From Paraburkholderia sp. BL23I1N1 (GTDB lineage Bacteria > Pseudomonadota > Gammaproteobacteria > Burkholderiales > Burkholderiaceae): DNA of 64,000 bases. Location: contig NZ_RAPV01000002.1 of the NCBI RefSeq assembly GCF_003610295.1, positions 806,001 to 870,000 on the forward strand. The letters run 5' to 3'. Shown piece after piece: positions 20,931 through 30,163 of this stretch (its first letter is position 1; the number at the start of each line of letters is the position of its first letter). The position numbers and the translations under genes are program-made. The notes below the pieces were generated by a model, which made no database searches, was not told where the DNA came from, and saw nothing but the letters and a program-made list of their open reading frames with translations.

Positions 20931-22983
20931 AATTAAGATCAGGAAGGCCGCTGAACGAAGTGCATCGGAAAATCTAAGTTCCTTCATCGATTCGATGCGA
21001 AGGCACAACCCATTGGCGGTGGCAGATTGGACGGCTATCTGCTGGGAACTTGGAATGCGAAAGCGGCAGTCAGCCGGTCGCGAGGATCGCATCTGGTTCA
21101 ATAGGAACTTCACGAAGAAAGTCACGGTGAACAACGCTGAACCGTTCCCGGAACTGTTTGGAGAGTTTCTTCGCGCGGTAGTCTGTTCCCGTGAACTTGC
21201 GAGAGCCACGCCACTTGACTCGAACGACCATATGATCTTGGTGCGAGCATACCGCTATCTGTATTCGTCTGCGGCTTCGCGAGCTGAAGGTCCCACGGAG
21301 TTGCGTCGTCTCGATTTTGACGAGGCGGCGGAAGCTTGTCGCAATACCGAAGCAGCCAGTTCGGCATATCGGGTTGGTTGCAAGCTCGAGGAAATCGCTC
21401 GCGTCATGGATCGCGAATATCTCACGTCGGTTCGACTTAATTGGACGAACCCGATTCGACGCGACTCATATGCCGGGGGGGCGTTGCAGAACAGAACGAG
21501 TCGGGAGTTCTTTGAGCGCAGGCAGGACAAGCTTCCGTCAGAAGACATTCTCGATGCACTCGCTGACATTGCGAACCGCACCGACCTGTCGCCAGCCGAC
21601 CTGCTACGGCAGCGCGCCCTTGAGTTATACCTGTGTGGCGGATTTCGGGCGAATGAACTTTTGACGCTGCCCCGTGACTGTTGGGTGGATGAGTCTCAAC
21701 GGGACGTGTATGGAGAGCAGGTTTTGGACAGGTTTGGCCAGCCCGTCGTCCGTTATGGCCTTCGTTATATTCCAGAGAAGAAGCGTCTGAATGCCCTGGA
21801 GGTGAAGTGGCTTCCGTCCGTGATGGTGGACATCGCCAAACGGGCGGTCCAGGACATTCTTCGGATAACAGAGCGATTTGCGCTGATTGCTGATTATATG
21901 CACAGCCATCCTGGCTCGACGCGATTGCCGGAGCCTTGGCACTCTGCGGCAGACGAGACGCTCGTGAGCATGGAGGACGTTGTAACTTTAGTCGGGCTTG
22001 ACGTCCATCCAGCGAATCGAGGGACGGCGGGAAGGCAGTTCGTACGGCTTGCGGGGTTGCCTCTAACCAGCATGCGCGGTCAAAAGAGGAGCATTCAGGC
22101 GGTGACAAAACAGAGCCTGGTTTCCGAATTGTGCAAGCGATCAGCATCCTCCACGGTCTTCCCGGATGGGCAGGCACACTACAGATTGCATGAGTGTCTT
22201 TTCGTTGTCGGGGTAAATTTCATTGGTGCCCAGCGATCCACTCTTAACGGCACCGCGACGCTGGTTACGCAGGGACAGATCGATGACTACCTGACCGATC
22301 GCGAAGTAGGGGCCCGCTCCGCGAAGGGAACGCAGTCGATATTCAGCCGGCTGGGTTACCATCGCGCCGACGGCTCACCCGTCACCGGTACTACCCACCA
22401 GTTCCGGCACTGGCTCAATACTCTCGCGCAGGAGGGCGGGTTGTCCCAGATGGAGATCAGTCGCTGGATGGGTAGAAAGTCTGTCCGGGACAATGCCGCC
22501 TATGATCACCAGACGGGATTTGAGTTGGCTCGCCGCGTGCGCACTCGTCTGGAGGGGAACGAGGTCATTGGAAGCATCGGGACGACATTGCAGGGCATCA
22601 AGGATCCTGTGCGTCGTAGCGAATTCGCGCGATCAGCAGTCGCATCCGCACACATAACGGATTTGGGGATGTGCATACAGGATCTTTCTGCGATTCCGTG
22701 TGAGCGTCATCGGGACTGCGTGACGTGCAACAAGCATCTCGTTGAGAAGGGCAATGAAGCGCAACGGTCGCTCGCAAGCGAGTTGCGGAACGAGGCGGAA
22801 TTGCTCCTGAAACTCGCCGACAATGAATGCGCTGAAGATAGCTACGGCGCAGATAATTGGCGTGAGCATCAAAAGCTCACCCTAAAGAAGGCAGAAGCCA
22901 TCCTTGCCGTACATGATGACGATAGCATCCAAGATGGGACGTTGGTGCAAGTCGCATTGGATGAAGGAGACCAAACGGATTGA
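20923..22983 (+). CDS. large tyrosine recombinase/integrase, third gene of the module
   Basis: 686 aa, overlapping the second recombinase by 8 bp. Catalytic boxes: Arg in CGGFRANELLTLPRDCW (about 240), HxxR in TTHQFRHWLNTLAQ and the final GRKSVRDNAAYDHQTG with candidate Tyr. A Cys/His cluster near the C-terminus (MCIQDLSAIPCERHRDCVTC) matches that of the second gene in style. The size fits GmtZ-like integrases. It overlaps the coiled-coil gene by 4 bp. Confidence 0.8.
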   Translation: MHEIKIRKAAERSASENLSSFIDSMRRHNPLAVADWTAICWELGMRKRQSAGREDRIWFNRNFTKKVTVNNAEPFPELFGEFLRAVVCSRELARATPLDSNDHMILVRAYRYLYSSAASRAEGPTELRRLDFDEAAEACRNTEAASSAYRVGCKLEEIARVMDREYLTSVRLNWTNPIRRDSYAGGALQNRTSREFFERRQDKLPSEDILDALADIANRTDLSPADLLRQRALELYLCGGFRANELLTLPRDCWVDESQRDVYGEQVLDRFGQPVVRYGLRYIPEKKRLNALEVKWLPSVMVDIAKRAVQDILRITERFALIADYMHSHPGSTRLPEPWHSAADETLVSMEDVVTLVGLDVHPANRGTAGRQFVRLAGLPLTSMRGQKRSIQAVTKQSLVSELCKRSASSTVFPDGQAHYRLHECLFVVGVNFIGAQRSTLNGTATLVTQGQIDDYLTDREVGARSAKGTQSIFSRLGYHRADGSPVTGTTHQFRHWLNTLAQEGGLSQMEISRWMGRKSVRDNAAYDHQTGFELARRVRTRLEGNEVIGSIGTTLQGIKDPVRRSEFARSAVASAHITDLGMCIQDLSAIPCERHRDCVTCNKHLVEKGNEAQRSLASELRNEAELLLKLADNECAEDSYGADNWREHQKLTLKKAEAILAVHDDDSIQDGTLVQVALDEGDQTD

Positions 22984-23471
22984 GCGCTGATATCGGCAGA
23001 GTGACACCGATGCGTCGGTTACGTAAGCACCCTCGTCTCTCCGACGCCAATGCTGCGTTGATTGCACGAATGATTGATGACTTGCCTCAAAAAGCGGTCA
23101 TCACGTGGAGTGATGTCGTCGCTCTGGCTTCAAAGCAGTTGCGAGTGAAATGGAGTCGACAGACGCTTGAAAAGCGAAAGCAGATCAAGGACGCGTATCT
23201 ACGGAGGTTTGCGCAGCGCCGCGGTATCGACGAGAAAGGGCCACGCCGGAGTGGCCGTGCCGGCGAAGAGGCCGAGCGACGCATCCTGAACCTCAAGGAC
23301 GAGAACGAGAAGCTTCGCAGGCGCCTAGAAGAGTACGACAGGAGGTTGATGAGGTACGTTTTAAATGCGATCGCACACGGTGTCACCGAGAAGGAGTTGG
23401 ATGCTCCAATCCTGCCGCTCGGTTCTGAATCGAAATCAACTGGCGAGAACGATAAAAAAGCCAGACGGTGA
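22980..23471 (+). CDS. small coiled-coil protein, fourth gene of the module (GmtX-like)
   Basis: 163 aa with a TTG start that overlaps the TGA of the large integrase; an internal ATG at 23010 (MRRLRKHPRL) is an alternative. Residues 40-75 form a basic helical region that could bind DNA. Residues 85-125 (EEAERRILNLKDENEKLRRR) form a coiled coil. The tail is charged. Sequence family not recognised with certainty; position and coiled coil suggest the accessory subunit of the recombinase module. Confidence 0.7.
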   Translation: MSADIGRVTPMRRLRKHPRLSDANAALIARMIDDLPQKAVITWSDVVALASKQLRVKWSRQTLEKRKQIKDAYLRRFAQRRGIDEKGPRRSGRAGEEAERRILNLKDENEKLRRRLEEYDRRLMRYVLNAIAHGVTEKELDAPILPLGSESKSTGENDKKARR

Positions 23472-24009
23472 AAGATTGATGCAGGTTCATCGACTCCACG
23501 TTCCGCTCGCTGATCTGCTGCATCCGTGGGAAGCGATGGCGAGTGTATTCAATTGCAGCGGGCACTGTCCAGTTTTTGTAACCGTGCCAGGAAGGGTTAT
23601 ATCGTTCGACCCGCCAGGCGTTGCAGGCGAGTCCAGAGATCAATACCGCGTATTTTGCACACAGAGCTAGGAATCAAGGCCGCCAAATCGTCGACATGAC
23701 GCACAACGTTGCCGATCGCTCTTTGGACGACCGAGCAGGCCGCGCTACTGTACGTCGGACCGCTGGCGACGGGTCTCGAACAGCTTCATTCTGTCGGATT
23801 CGCGCGATGAGTATCCCATGCCGATGGCCTGAACAAAAACACAGTCACCGCTCGGGGCGGCCGGCTTTGAGCGAAGGCCCGGCTGCATTGGCATCGGCGA
23901 CACCCTGCACCTTTGCCTCGACGACAGCCTGTTCGTCGAGGCTGGAACCGCACGGATGTTACCCTAGCTGGAACGCACCACCTGTGCATCGACCATCCAA
24001 GGGTCCCAA
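23472..24009. other. non-coding or degenerate stretch after the recombinase module
   Basis: About 540 bp. Short frames occur on both strands (for example 23621-24079 plus and 23383-23643 minus) but none gives a recognisable protein. The composition suggests decayed coding DNA. Confidence 0.4.
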
Positions 24010-24243
24010 TTACCTGCGCCTTTTCAACAGGGATGCAGCTTCAACCGATAGGGCCTCAGCGATCCGCTCGATGTTGTAAATCGTCACGTTCTTCTCACCT
24101 CGCTCCAACATTCCAACATAAGTGCGGTGCACGCCAGCTCTTTCTGCAAGTGCCTCTTGAGAGAGGCCGAGTGCAACACGCTTTCGCCTAACATTTTCGG
24201 CGAAGACGGAGACGAGACGGCAATTTTTGGGGTCGACGGACAT
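24010..24243 (-). CDS. small XRE-family transcriptional regulator
   Basis: 77 aa made almost entirely of a Cro/C1-type helix-turn-helix: FAENVRRKRVALGLSQEALA, then ERAGVHRTYVGMLERGEKN and IERIAEALSVEAASLLKRR. The size and sequence type match restriction-modification controller proteins and phage or island repressors. No restriction-modification genes sit next to it, so its target is unknown. It is the only regulator seen in the island. Confidence 0.85.
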   Translation of the reverse strand: MSVDPKNCRLVSVFAENVRRKRVALGLSQEALAERAGVHRTYVGMLERGEKNVTIYNIERIAEALSVEAASLLKRRR

Positions 24244-24400
24244 GCCATAAATGTCCGTCGTTGCATACTGCGATTCTACATACTAAGATTAGCATTTTTT
24301 CCCGACCACAAGAAATACTCGGCGGCGACATCATCCACGGATCTAAAGTGGTGATGCGCGCCATCCCGATGATGACTAGCCATAGGCACTGCAATATTCG

Positions 24401-24829
24401 ATGCTTTTAATTCAACCAAGTTGGGAAGATCGGGAACCCGCACGGCGATTGCTAGTTAGCCCGTTCCTTCCCGTTCGCTGCGTCGCCGTGTCAAGTGAAT
24501 CGCCTTGCTTTCTCGTTCAACCTCGCATAGAAGGAAGAAACGACGATAGACTTGAAGTCCATGCATATCTCGTTGCGACGCCGGAAGATCTACTCGACGT
24601 CGTTGCTAACATGGACGTTGAACACACCCGCATTTATAAAATTCGGGCGCAGGTTGATGCTGCGGACACACGTCCACTTGTCCCGGTCAGCGCTCTAAGT
24701 AGCTATCGGACCGGAAAGATGAAGTGGTTTGCATATGCGAATTGTGAGGGATCTGTTATGCCTTGCCTGCCTTGGCAGCCTTCGCCCGACGACGAGAGCG
24801 AATTGACGATCGAGTGGCAGGCTAAATAA
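24401..24829 (+). CDS. hypothetical protein
   Basis: 142 aa, no family recognised. It is a soluble mixed alpha/beta sequence with an acidic C-terminus (PSPDDESELTIEWQAK). It starts 157 bp from the divergent XRE gene, so the regulator could control it. No strong ribosome site. Coding status is plausible but not certain. Confidence 0.45.
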   Translation: MLLIQPSWEDREPARRLLVSPFLPVRCVAVSSESPCFLVQPRIEGRNDDRLEVHAYLVATPEDLLDVVANMDVEHTRIYKIRAQVDAADTRPLVPVSALSSYRTGKMKWFAYANCEGSVMPCLPWQPSPDDESELTIEWQAK

Positions 24830-25193
24830 TGACAGGGCTGCCGCGGTGCTAGACCAGTAATACCAATCCCCACGTTTGCTTCGATGGGTGCAAATGAAAG
24901 GCCGTCGCCGGGTTTCCGGAACAACACACGTAGACCGGTGAGGCCGGACTCAAATCGCACAGTGGGCACCTCGGACCGACGACATCCACGACTTGTCCCA
25001 ACGAGCCGCACCAAACAGCGGTTAATTTTCGCGATGAGTTGCTCCGAAAGCGGTGGCCGGATGATCGTGGTGTCCTCGATCTTATGGGGATTCCGCACGT
25101 AACGGAATCGCAGCAGTATCTGGCGCATGCGCGTGCCGAGAGAATCCTGCTTGGTGTATGGTCTAGACAGCGTCAAGCAGCATGGCCGGTCAG
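24830..25193. other. spacer before the nested IS21, no confident gene
   Basis: Contains a short frame (25039-25224 plus) ending inside the IS21 inverted repeat, which looks like the tail of a gene cut by the IS insertion. No recognisable family. Confidence 0.4.
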
Positions 25194-25242
25194 CGACAAC
25201 TATCTTGGCCGGTCAACGGGGTAATTGTCGCTGGTTATAAGG

Positions 25243-25572
25243 TCATATTTGACGTTGCTCCTTCGTAGTTGTCGGTGGGTAATCGCGTAGTTGACGCTCA
25301 TCGTTACTGCGTAACAATGGGCTGTCGAAGTACTCCTGCCACTGCGCTGAATCGCAATCGATCGCCGCGAGAACACGCTCCTCTTCCGCGATGATCAGTT
25401 TCTCGATCAATTCCTGTTTCGTTACTGCGTAACGGCGCGCCACCCGGGCAAGCGCGAGGAAGGCGCGGGTGTCAATCCAGGCGTTCAGGCGACGCTGACC
25501 GTTATCGTCCGAGCCCGAATGAGGGCGCCGGGCCCGATATTCGGCTTGCCGTTGTGCTGCTGTTTTTGCCAT
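25243..25572 (-). CDS. small third gene of the IS21-family element
   Basis: 109 aa, downstream of istB inside the terminal repeat. Begins MAKTAAQRQAEYRARRPHSG, a basic start, then a helical region (LNAWIDTRAFLALARVARRY) that looks like a ribbon-helix or HTH-type DNA-binding segment, and an acidic C-terminal half. Many IS21 elements have only istA and istB. This one could be a passenger or a regulator; function unknown. Confidence 0.65.
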   Translation of the reverse strand: MAKTAAQRQAEYRARRPHSGSDDNGQRRLNAWIDTRAFLALARVARRYAVTKQELIEKLIIAEEERVLAAIDCDSAQWQEYFDSPLLRSNDERQLRDYPPTTTKEQRQI

Positions 25573-25625
25573 TTTCTTGTCCAGATCCGGTCGATTTCGT
25601 GACCCGTTACCGGGTCACGCATGCG

Positions 25626-26129
25626 TTACTGCGTAACGTTGCCGTCCTCAGGTGGCGGGCCACTGAACGGGATGGCAGGGTTGTCGTCGTGTAATTGACG
25701 CCGCCGCGCGTTCTGTTTGTCGCCGGCCTTGCGGCGGCGGTAGCTTTCGACGTTGAGCTCGAAGATCGTCGAATGATGTACAAGCCGGTCGATGGCGGCG
25801 ACCGTCATGCCGGGGTCAGGGAACACGTCATTCCAGCCCGAGAACGGTTGATTGGCCGTTATCAGAAGACTTTTACGCTCGTACCTCTCGGCAATCAGTT
25901 CGAACAGCACGCTGGTCTCGGCCTGGTCCTTGCGGGCATACGACAGGTCATCGAGGACGATGAGGTCGAAGCGGTCGAGCTTGGCCAGTGCGGAAGGCAA
26001 CTGCAGGCTCTGGCGTGCCGCCTGCAGCTTCTGGACGAGTTCGCTGGTGCGCGTGAACAGCACCCGGTATCCGGCATCGATCAGGGCGTGCCCGATGGCC
26101 GATCCGAGATGGCTCTTGCCGACACCAGG
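25626..26129 (-). pseudogene. istB: IstB ATPase helper, C-terminal part (disrupted)
   Basis: Encodes the IstB AAA+ domain after the first half of Walker A: PGVGKSHLGSAIGHALIDAG, Walker B FDLIVLDDLSYARKD, then LLITANQPFSGWNDVFPD and the end PFSGPPPEDGNVTQ. The N-terminal part lies at 28674-29017. The break is in the GPPG|VGK Walker A loop, so neither half can be an active ATPase alone. Confidence 0.9.
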
Positions 26130-26173
26130 CGAACCTGCAACACACTGCCCATCATCATTGCGACGATGTCGTT

Positions 26174-26587
26174 GTCCGCTATCCGTTTCACCCTCGCTTC
26201 GGCGAGCGCGTTAATGTCATTGGAATGAATCGCTATCGAGGCGAGTCCTACCTGATCATCATGCAACCCGATGGCACTCGCGCTCATCTTCCGCCGTGGA
26301 TGACCGGCGAAGCAGCAGCTCGCATGTCTATCGTTGTGCAGCCGGAATTACCGCACGGGGCGTTGATCGAACTTCAACGCCTGGTCAGCGCCGCTTTATC
26401 TTCTTCAGTGTTGTCAACGCACAGGGGATACGGTGATGCGCAAACAGGTGATGAGGCAGCACGATCTGTTCGAGGGGAGCAGCGAGGAAGGACCTCTGCC
26501 CGCAGAGGTGTTAGCGGACGTAGTGGCGCAGTTGACACTGTTGATGCAGTCGGTGATCGATGCAATCGAGATGGAGGTGCGCGATGA
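26174..26587 (+). CDS. DUF5372-like protein of the serine-recombinase element
   Basis: The first ATG in frame is 26225 (120 aa), but family-like sequence runs further upstream (VVRYPFHPRFGERVNVIG), so the true start is earlier and may be non-ATG. Visible family features are PFHPRFGE, then MQPDGTRAHLPPWMTGEAA. The end overlaps the recombinase start in ATGA fashion. Function unknown; this type of small protein accompanies serine recombinases in related elements. Confidence 0.6.
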   Translation, partial: VRYPFHPRFGERVNVIGMNRYRGESYLIIMQPDGTRAHLPPWMTGEAAARMSIVVQPELPHGALIELQRLVSAALSSSVLSTHRGYGDAQTGDEAARSVRGEQRGRTSARRGVSGRSGAVDTVDAVGDRCNRDGGAR

Positions 26588-26603
26588 ACAAGATCCGCGC
26601 TGA
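26436..26603 (+). CDS. small 55-aa protein overlapping the recombinase gene
   Basis: An ATG at 26436 (MRKQVMRQHDLFEGSSEEGP) gives a 55-aa acidic helical peptide that ends at 26603, overlapping the recombinase start by 20 bp and lying inside the DUF5372-like frame. The amphipathic stretch LADVVAQLTLLMQSVIDAIE looks like a real helix. The overlap makes its expression uncertain. Confidence 0.45.
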   Translation: MRKQVMRQHDLFEGSSEEGPLPAEVLADVVAQLTLLMQSVIDAIEMEVRDEQDPR

Positions 26604-28644
26604 GCATCTCTCGCGCCTCGCCTATGTCTACGTTCGTCAGTCGACGCTGGACCAGGTGCAGCACAATCGTGAGAGCCAGTTACGTCAGTATGGACTTGCC
26701 GATCGTGCCCGCGTGCTCGGCTGGCCTGAGGTGACGGTCATCGATGACGACCTGGGCCGCTCAGGCTCGGGTATCCATCGGCCCGGCTTCGAGCGCTTGC
26801 TGGCCGCCCTTTGTAGCGGCGCGGTGGGCGCAGTATTCTGTATCGAAGCGTCCCGGCTCGCGCGCAACGGGCGTGACTGGCACACGTTGCTCGAATTCTG
26901 TCGGCTCGTCGGAACGATCCTGGTGGATGAAGATGGTGTATATGATCCGCGCGAGCCTAACGACCGCCTGCTGCTGGGCATGAAGGGCACGTTATCCGAG
27001 ATGGAACTCTCGACGTTTCGTCAACGCTCCCAAGCCGCGCTGGATCAGAAGGCCAAGCGCGGGGAGTTGTTCATGACCGCACCGATTGGGTACATGCGTG
27101 TTCCGAACAACCGCATCGAGAAGGATCCGGATCTACGTATTCGTGAAGCGCTCGATCTGGTGTTTCGGAAGTTTCGCGAGTTTGGTAGTGTGAGGCAGGT
27201 TTTAATCTGGTTTCGACAGGAGCGCATTGAGCTACCGGCGGCAAGCTATGGTCCGGAGGGCCGTTATATTGTCTGGAAACTACCGGTCTATAACACCCTG
27301 TGGCATGTCCTGACGAATCCCACCTACGGCGGGGCATACGCGTTCGGCAAGACCAAGACGATTGTGCGCATTGAGAGCGGTCGCAAGCGGCTGTACAGCG
27401 GCACGCACGTCAATCGCGAAGAATGGCAGGTCTTGATCGTCGAACACCACGCGGGATACATTAGCTGGGACGAGTACGATAGCAATCGCAAATTGATCAC
27501 CGACAACGCCAACATGAAGGGCAATATGGTCCGGGGTGCGGTCAAACGCGGCGGTTCGCTGTTGGCCGGTCTCATCCGCTGCGGCCATTGCGGTCGCAAA
27601 CTGCACGTCGCGTATTCAGGCACCAAGGGCGACATCGGCCGCTATAGCTGTCAGGGCAGCATGATCAATCATGGCGGCCCACGCTGCATCTCGTTCGGTG
27701 CGTTGCGCGTAGACCAACGCGTCGCTGAGGAAGTTCTACACCGACTTGAACCATTGGGCATTCGCGCATCGCTGGACGCCATTGAGCGCAAGCGCCTGAG
27801 TGAGGATGAGCGAGTCCGGCACAAGGAACTGGCGCTCGAACAGGCACGTTATGAAGCTGCTCGGGCGCGTCGGCAGTACGATGCGATCGATCCCGATAAC
27901 CGGCTGGTAGCCTCCGAGCTTGAGCGTCGGTGGAACGACGCGTTGGCAACACAAGCGCAGCGGCAGTGCGAACTGGATGCGCTGCGCGAGCAGCCTGCAG
28001 ACTCACTCAGCGCCGCCGCGCGCGACGAGCTCATGAGATTGGGAACTGACCTGCCCAGGTTGTGGAATCACCCTGCCAGTGCCATCGAAATCAAGAAACG
28101 TATCTTGCGCACCGTGCTCAAAGAGATTGTCGTCACCAAGCAGGACCACACCATCCGGGCGCTCCTACACTGGCAAGGGGGCGATCACACCGAGCTCGAA
28201 TTCGAAACGAATCGGACCGGTCAACATCGCTGGGCCACTGACGTCGAAACGATCGACATCGTTCGAGCCTTGGCGAGAACGCTTGCAGACCAAGGCATCG
28301 CTGCTGTCGTTAATCGTTTAGGCAAACGCACGGCGAAAGGACTTTCATGGACAGCGGCGCGAATTTGTATCTTGCGCAAAGACCATGCGATAGCCGCTTA
28401 TCGCGAGGGAGAGCGGCAAGAGCGCAATGAACTGAATGTGACGGAAGTCGCGGCGCTATTAGGCATCAGTACACCGACCGTCTTCCGGCTGATCCGCATC
28501 AAGCGATTGCCTGCCACGCAGGCGTGTCTTGGCGCACCGTGGATTTTACGGCGCGTCGATGTCGAAACGTTTATCACAGCAAGAAGTGCCATCGAGGGTC
28601 CGCAATCAGCTGACCCGAATCAACTATCCATTGATCTTCAATAA
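26584..28644 (+). CDS. large serine recombinase
   Basis: 686-aa site-specific recombinase. The resolvase domain (1-150) has the catalytic Ser20 in YVYVRQSTLDQ, plus SRLARNGRDW and LSEMELSTFRQRS. A recombinase domain covers about 165-270. A zinc ribbon (GLIRCGHCGRKLHVAYSG...) is at about 335-365 and a long helical region follows. Unusually, a C-terminal MerR/excisionase-like HTH (VTEVAALLGISTPTVFRLIR, about 627-646) is fused on. All catalytic parts are intact, so the element may still be mobile. Confidence 0.9.
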   Translation: MNKIRAEHLSRLAYVYVRQSTLDQVQHNRESQLRQYGLADRARVLGWPEVTVIDDDLGRSGSGIHRPGFERLLAALCSGAVGAVFCIEASRLARNGRDWHTLLEFCRLVGTILVDEDGVYDPREPNDRLLLGMKGTLSEMELSTFRQRSQAALDQKAKRGELFMTAPIGYMRVPNNRIEKDPDLRIREALDLVFRKFREFGSVRQVLIWFRQERIELPAASYGPEGRYIVWKLPVYNTLWHVLTNPTYGGAYAFGKTKTIVRIESGRKRLYSGTHVNREEWQVLIVEHHAGYISWDEYDSNRKLITDNANMKGNMVRGAVKRGGSLLAGLIRCGHCGRKLHVAYSGTKGDIGRYSCQGSMINHGGPRCISFGALRVDQRVAEEVLHRLEPLGIRASLDAIERKRLSEDERVRHKELALEQARYEAARARRQYDAIDPDNRLVASELERRWNDALATQAQRQCELDALREQPADSLSAAARDELMRLGTDLPRLWNHPASAIEIKKRILRTVLKEIVVTKQDHTIRALLHWQGGDHTELEFETNRTGQHRWATDVETIDIVRALARTLADQGIAAVVNRLGKRTAKGLSWTAARICILRKDHAIAAYREGERQERNELNVTEVAALLGISTPTVFRLIRIKRLPATQACLGAPWILRRVDVETFITARSAIEGPQSADPNQLSIDLQ

Positions 28645-28673
28645 CATAGGGAGGTGAGCATTATGTCTCGTGT

Positions 28674-29017
28674 CCAGGTGGCCCGAACAGAAGGACCGTG
28701 GCGCCTTTCTCCAGCCATGACTCGCCGGTGGCCAGCGCCGTGACATGGGCCTTCGAGACCATTGGCACGGCGCTGAAGTCGAAGGTGGCGAGCGTCTTGG
28801 TCGGGTCCATCTGCGACTCGGTGCGGTGCCGCTCGATGCGTCGTTTGGCGCGCTCAGCCAGCTCGTGCTCAAGCAGTGCGCCAAGCAGTCGCGTGGCCTG
28901 CCAGCCTTCCTTGTCCGAGCGCTCCGCGAACTCGGGCCACAACCTGCCGATCGTTGGCAAGCGCAGCTCGTTGAGCATCAGGGCCAGGCGGCCACCATCA
29001 TGTGCGGGCGCGTTCAT
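28674..29017 (-). pseudogene. istB: IstB ATPase helper, N-terminal part (disrupted)
   Basis: Begins MNAPAHDGGRLALMLNELRL and runs to the Walker A start TVLLFGPPG, where the serine-recombinase element cuts it. Residual frame past the junction adds only HET before a stop. The start overlaps the istA stop by 4 bp (ATGA), the normal istA-istB coupling. Confidence 0.9.
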
Positions 29018-29785
29018 GCTGCCATCTCCTCGAGCAGTTCGTCATAGACGGCAACGGGCGGCATCTGAACCTCCACTTCAGGACACGAGGCCTCACGGGG
29101 TGCGTACTGCTCACGCAGCGCTTTGAGATCGGGCAGCTCGCCGGCTTCCAGCAACACCTCAAGCTGTCCGGCCAGTACGGCCTCCACGCCGTGCAGGCCG
29201 GCGAGTTCAAGCAGGCCAACCATCGTCTTGCATGCTTCGCGTTGCGACAGGCGGGAATCGAGTTGTTCCCAGGTCCGGCGGTAGGCCTCGCGCGGGAACA
29301 GTGCGTCACGAAACGCGAGCCCCTTGAATGCCTGCGGTTTGCGTTTCAGGGAGCCAATGAAGTGGCGGTAATCTAGCGCGTGGCGGTTGTCGTGCGCACG
29401 GGAACCCCGTGCGGTGCTGTGCACCAGCACGCCGGACAGGTAACAGTCGAGCCGGTCGCCGTAGACGCGCACCTTCAGCCGGTGACCAATCAGGCGCGAC
29501 GGCGCACTGTAGAGGATGCCGCGCACCGTGAACGTACTGCAGCGGGTCACAGGAGCCTCCTCCTCGACGAAGTCGGTGGAACGGTACTCCGGCAGATCCT
29601 GAAGCTGCTGGCGCTCGATACGGAACGCGGCGGCGTTGCGCCGGTTTCGACGCATCACCTGCTCGCGGATGAATTCATCGTAGGCAGCACGATCAGCGAA
29701 GTCGCGATGGCCACGAAGCATCAAGGCCTGATCGACCGCGTCCTTCAGATACCGGTGCGAGGATTCGATACTCCCGTTCTCGTGA
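29014..29785 (-). pseudogene. istA: IstA transposase, C-terminal part (disrupted)
   Basis: From the junction at 29785 the reading frame gives HENGSIESSHRYLKDAVDQA, including the last acidic residue of the DDE core (ENGSIES). The IS21-type C-terminal domain follows (SAPSRLIGHRLKVRVYGDRL, DYRHFIGSLKRKPQAFKGLA). The N-terminal part is at 35834-36562. The block between is IS91 plus RIT. Confidence 0.9.
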
Positions 29786-29787
29786 TT

Positions 29788-29891
29788 ATGGGCTCGAGCC
29801 CATAAAGCAGAGATTTTTTTGGTTGGCGATCGCGGCTACTGAGGCGTGAACTGGCCGGTCGGGGCCAGTCCGCGATCGGTAATCAAAAAAA
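29788..29891. repeat. hairpin-rich terminal region of the IS91-type element
   Basis: A perfect 16-bp palindrome (ATGGGCTCGAGCCCAT, 29788-29803) is followed by a long inverted structure. Its outer arms are a T-run with GATCGCGG and CCGCGATC with an A-run, and an inner CTGGCC/GGCCAG pair lies within. The position beyond the 3' end of the transposase fits oriIS. Confidence 0.65.
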
Positions 29892-30163
29892 TGTTTGTGC
29901 TAAACCGCTCCGCATGCGTTCGCTTCTATGGGCATTGAATGAACGGCGCGGTGATTCGCGATAGCCGGCGCGTGGCCATCGCACGCCGGAAGTGGGCGGT
30001 CTGAGAGAGCCGGTTGCGCGAAGACAGCGGGAATGCGCGGGTCAGCGGGCAGACAGTGCGCAGTTTCGCGGCATTGTGATGGGGCGATGACGCCAACGCG
30101 CGAGCCGGTTCGCGTTGGCCGCAGGAGGAAGACCAACGTGCTGGGGGCTGATGCTGATGCCGG

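Larger units (their letters stand above)
26130..28673 (+). mobile_element. serine-recombinase mobile element inserted in istB
   Basis: A 2.54-kb block carries three overlapping plus-strand genes and sits in the Walker A codons of istB. The 5-bp sequence CCAGG is found at both junctions (26125-26129 and 28674-28678) and belongs once to uninterrupted istB. It is therefore either the crossover core or a target duplication. No terminal inverted repeats are evident, as expected for a large-serine-recombinase element. Confidence 0.8.
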
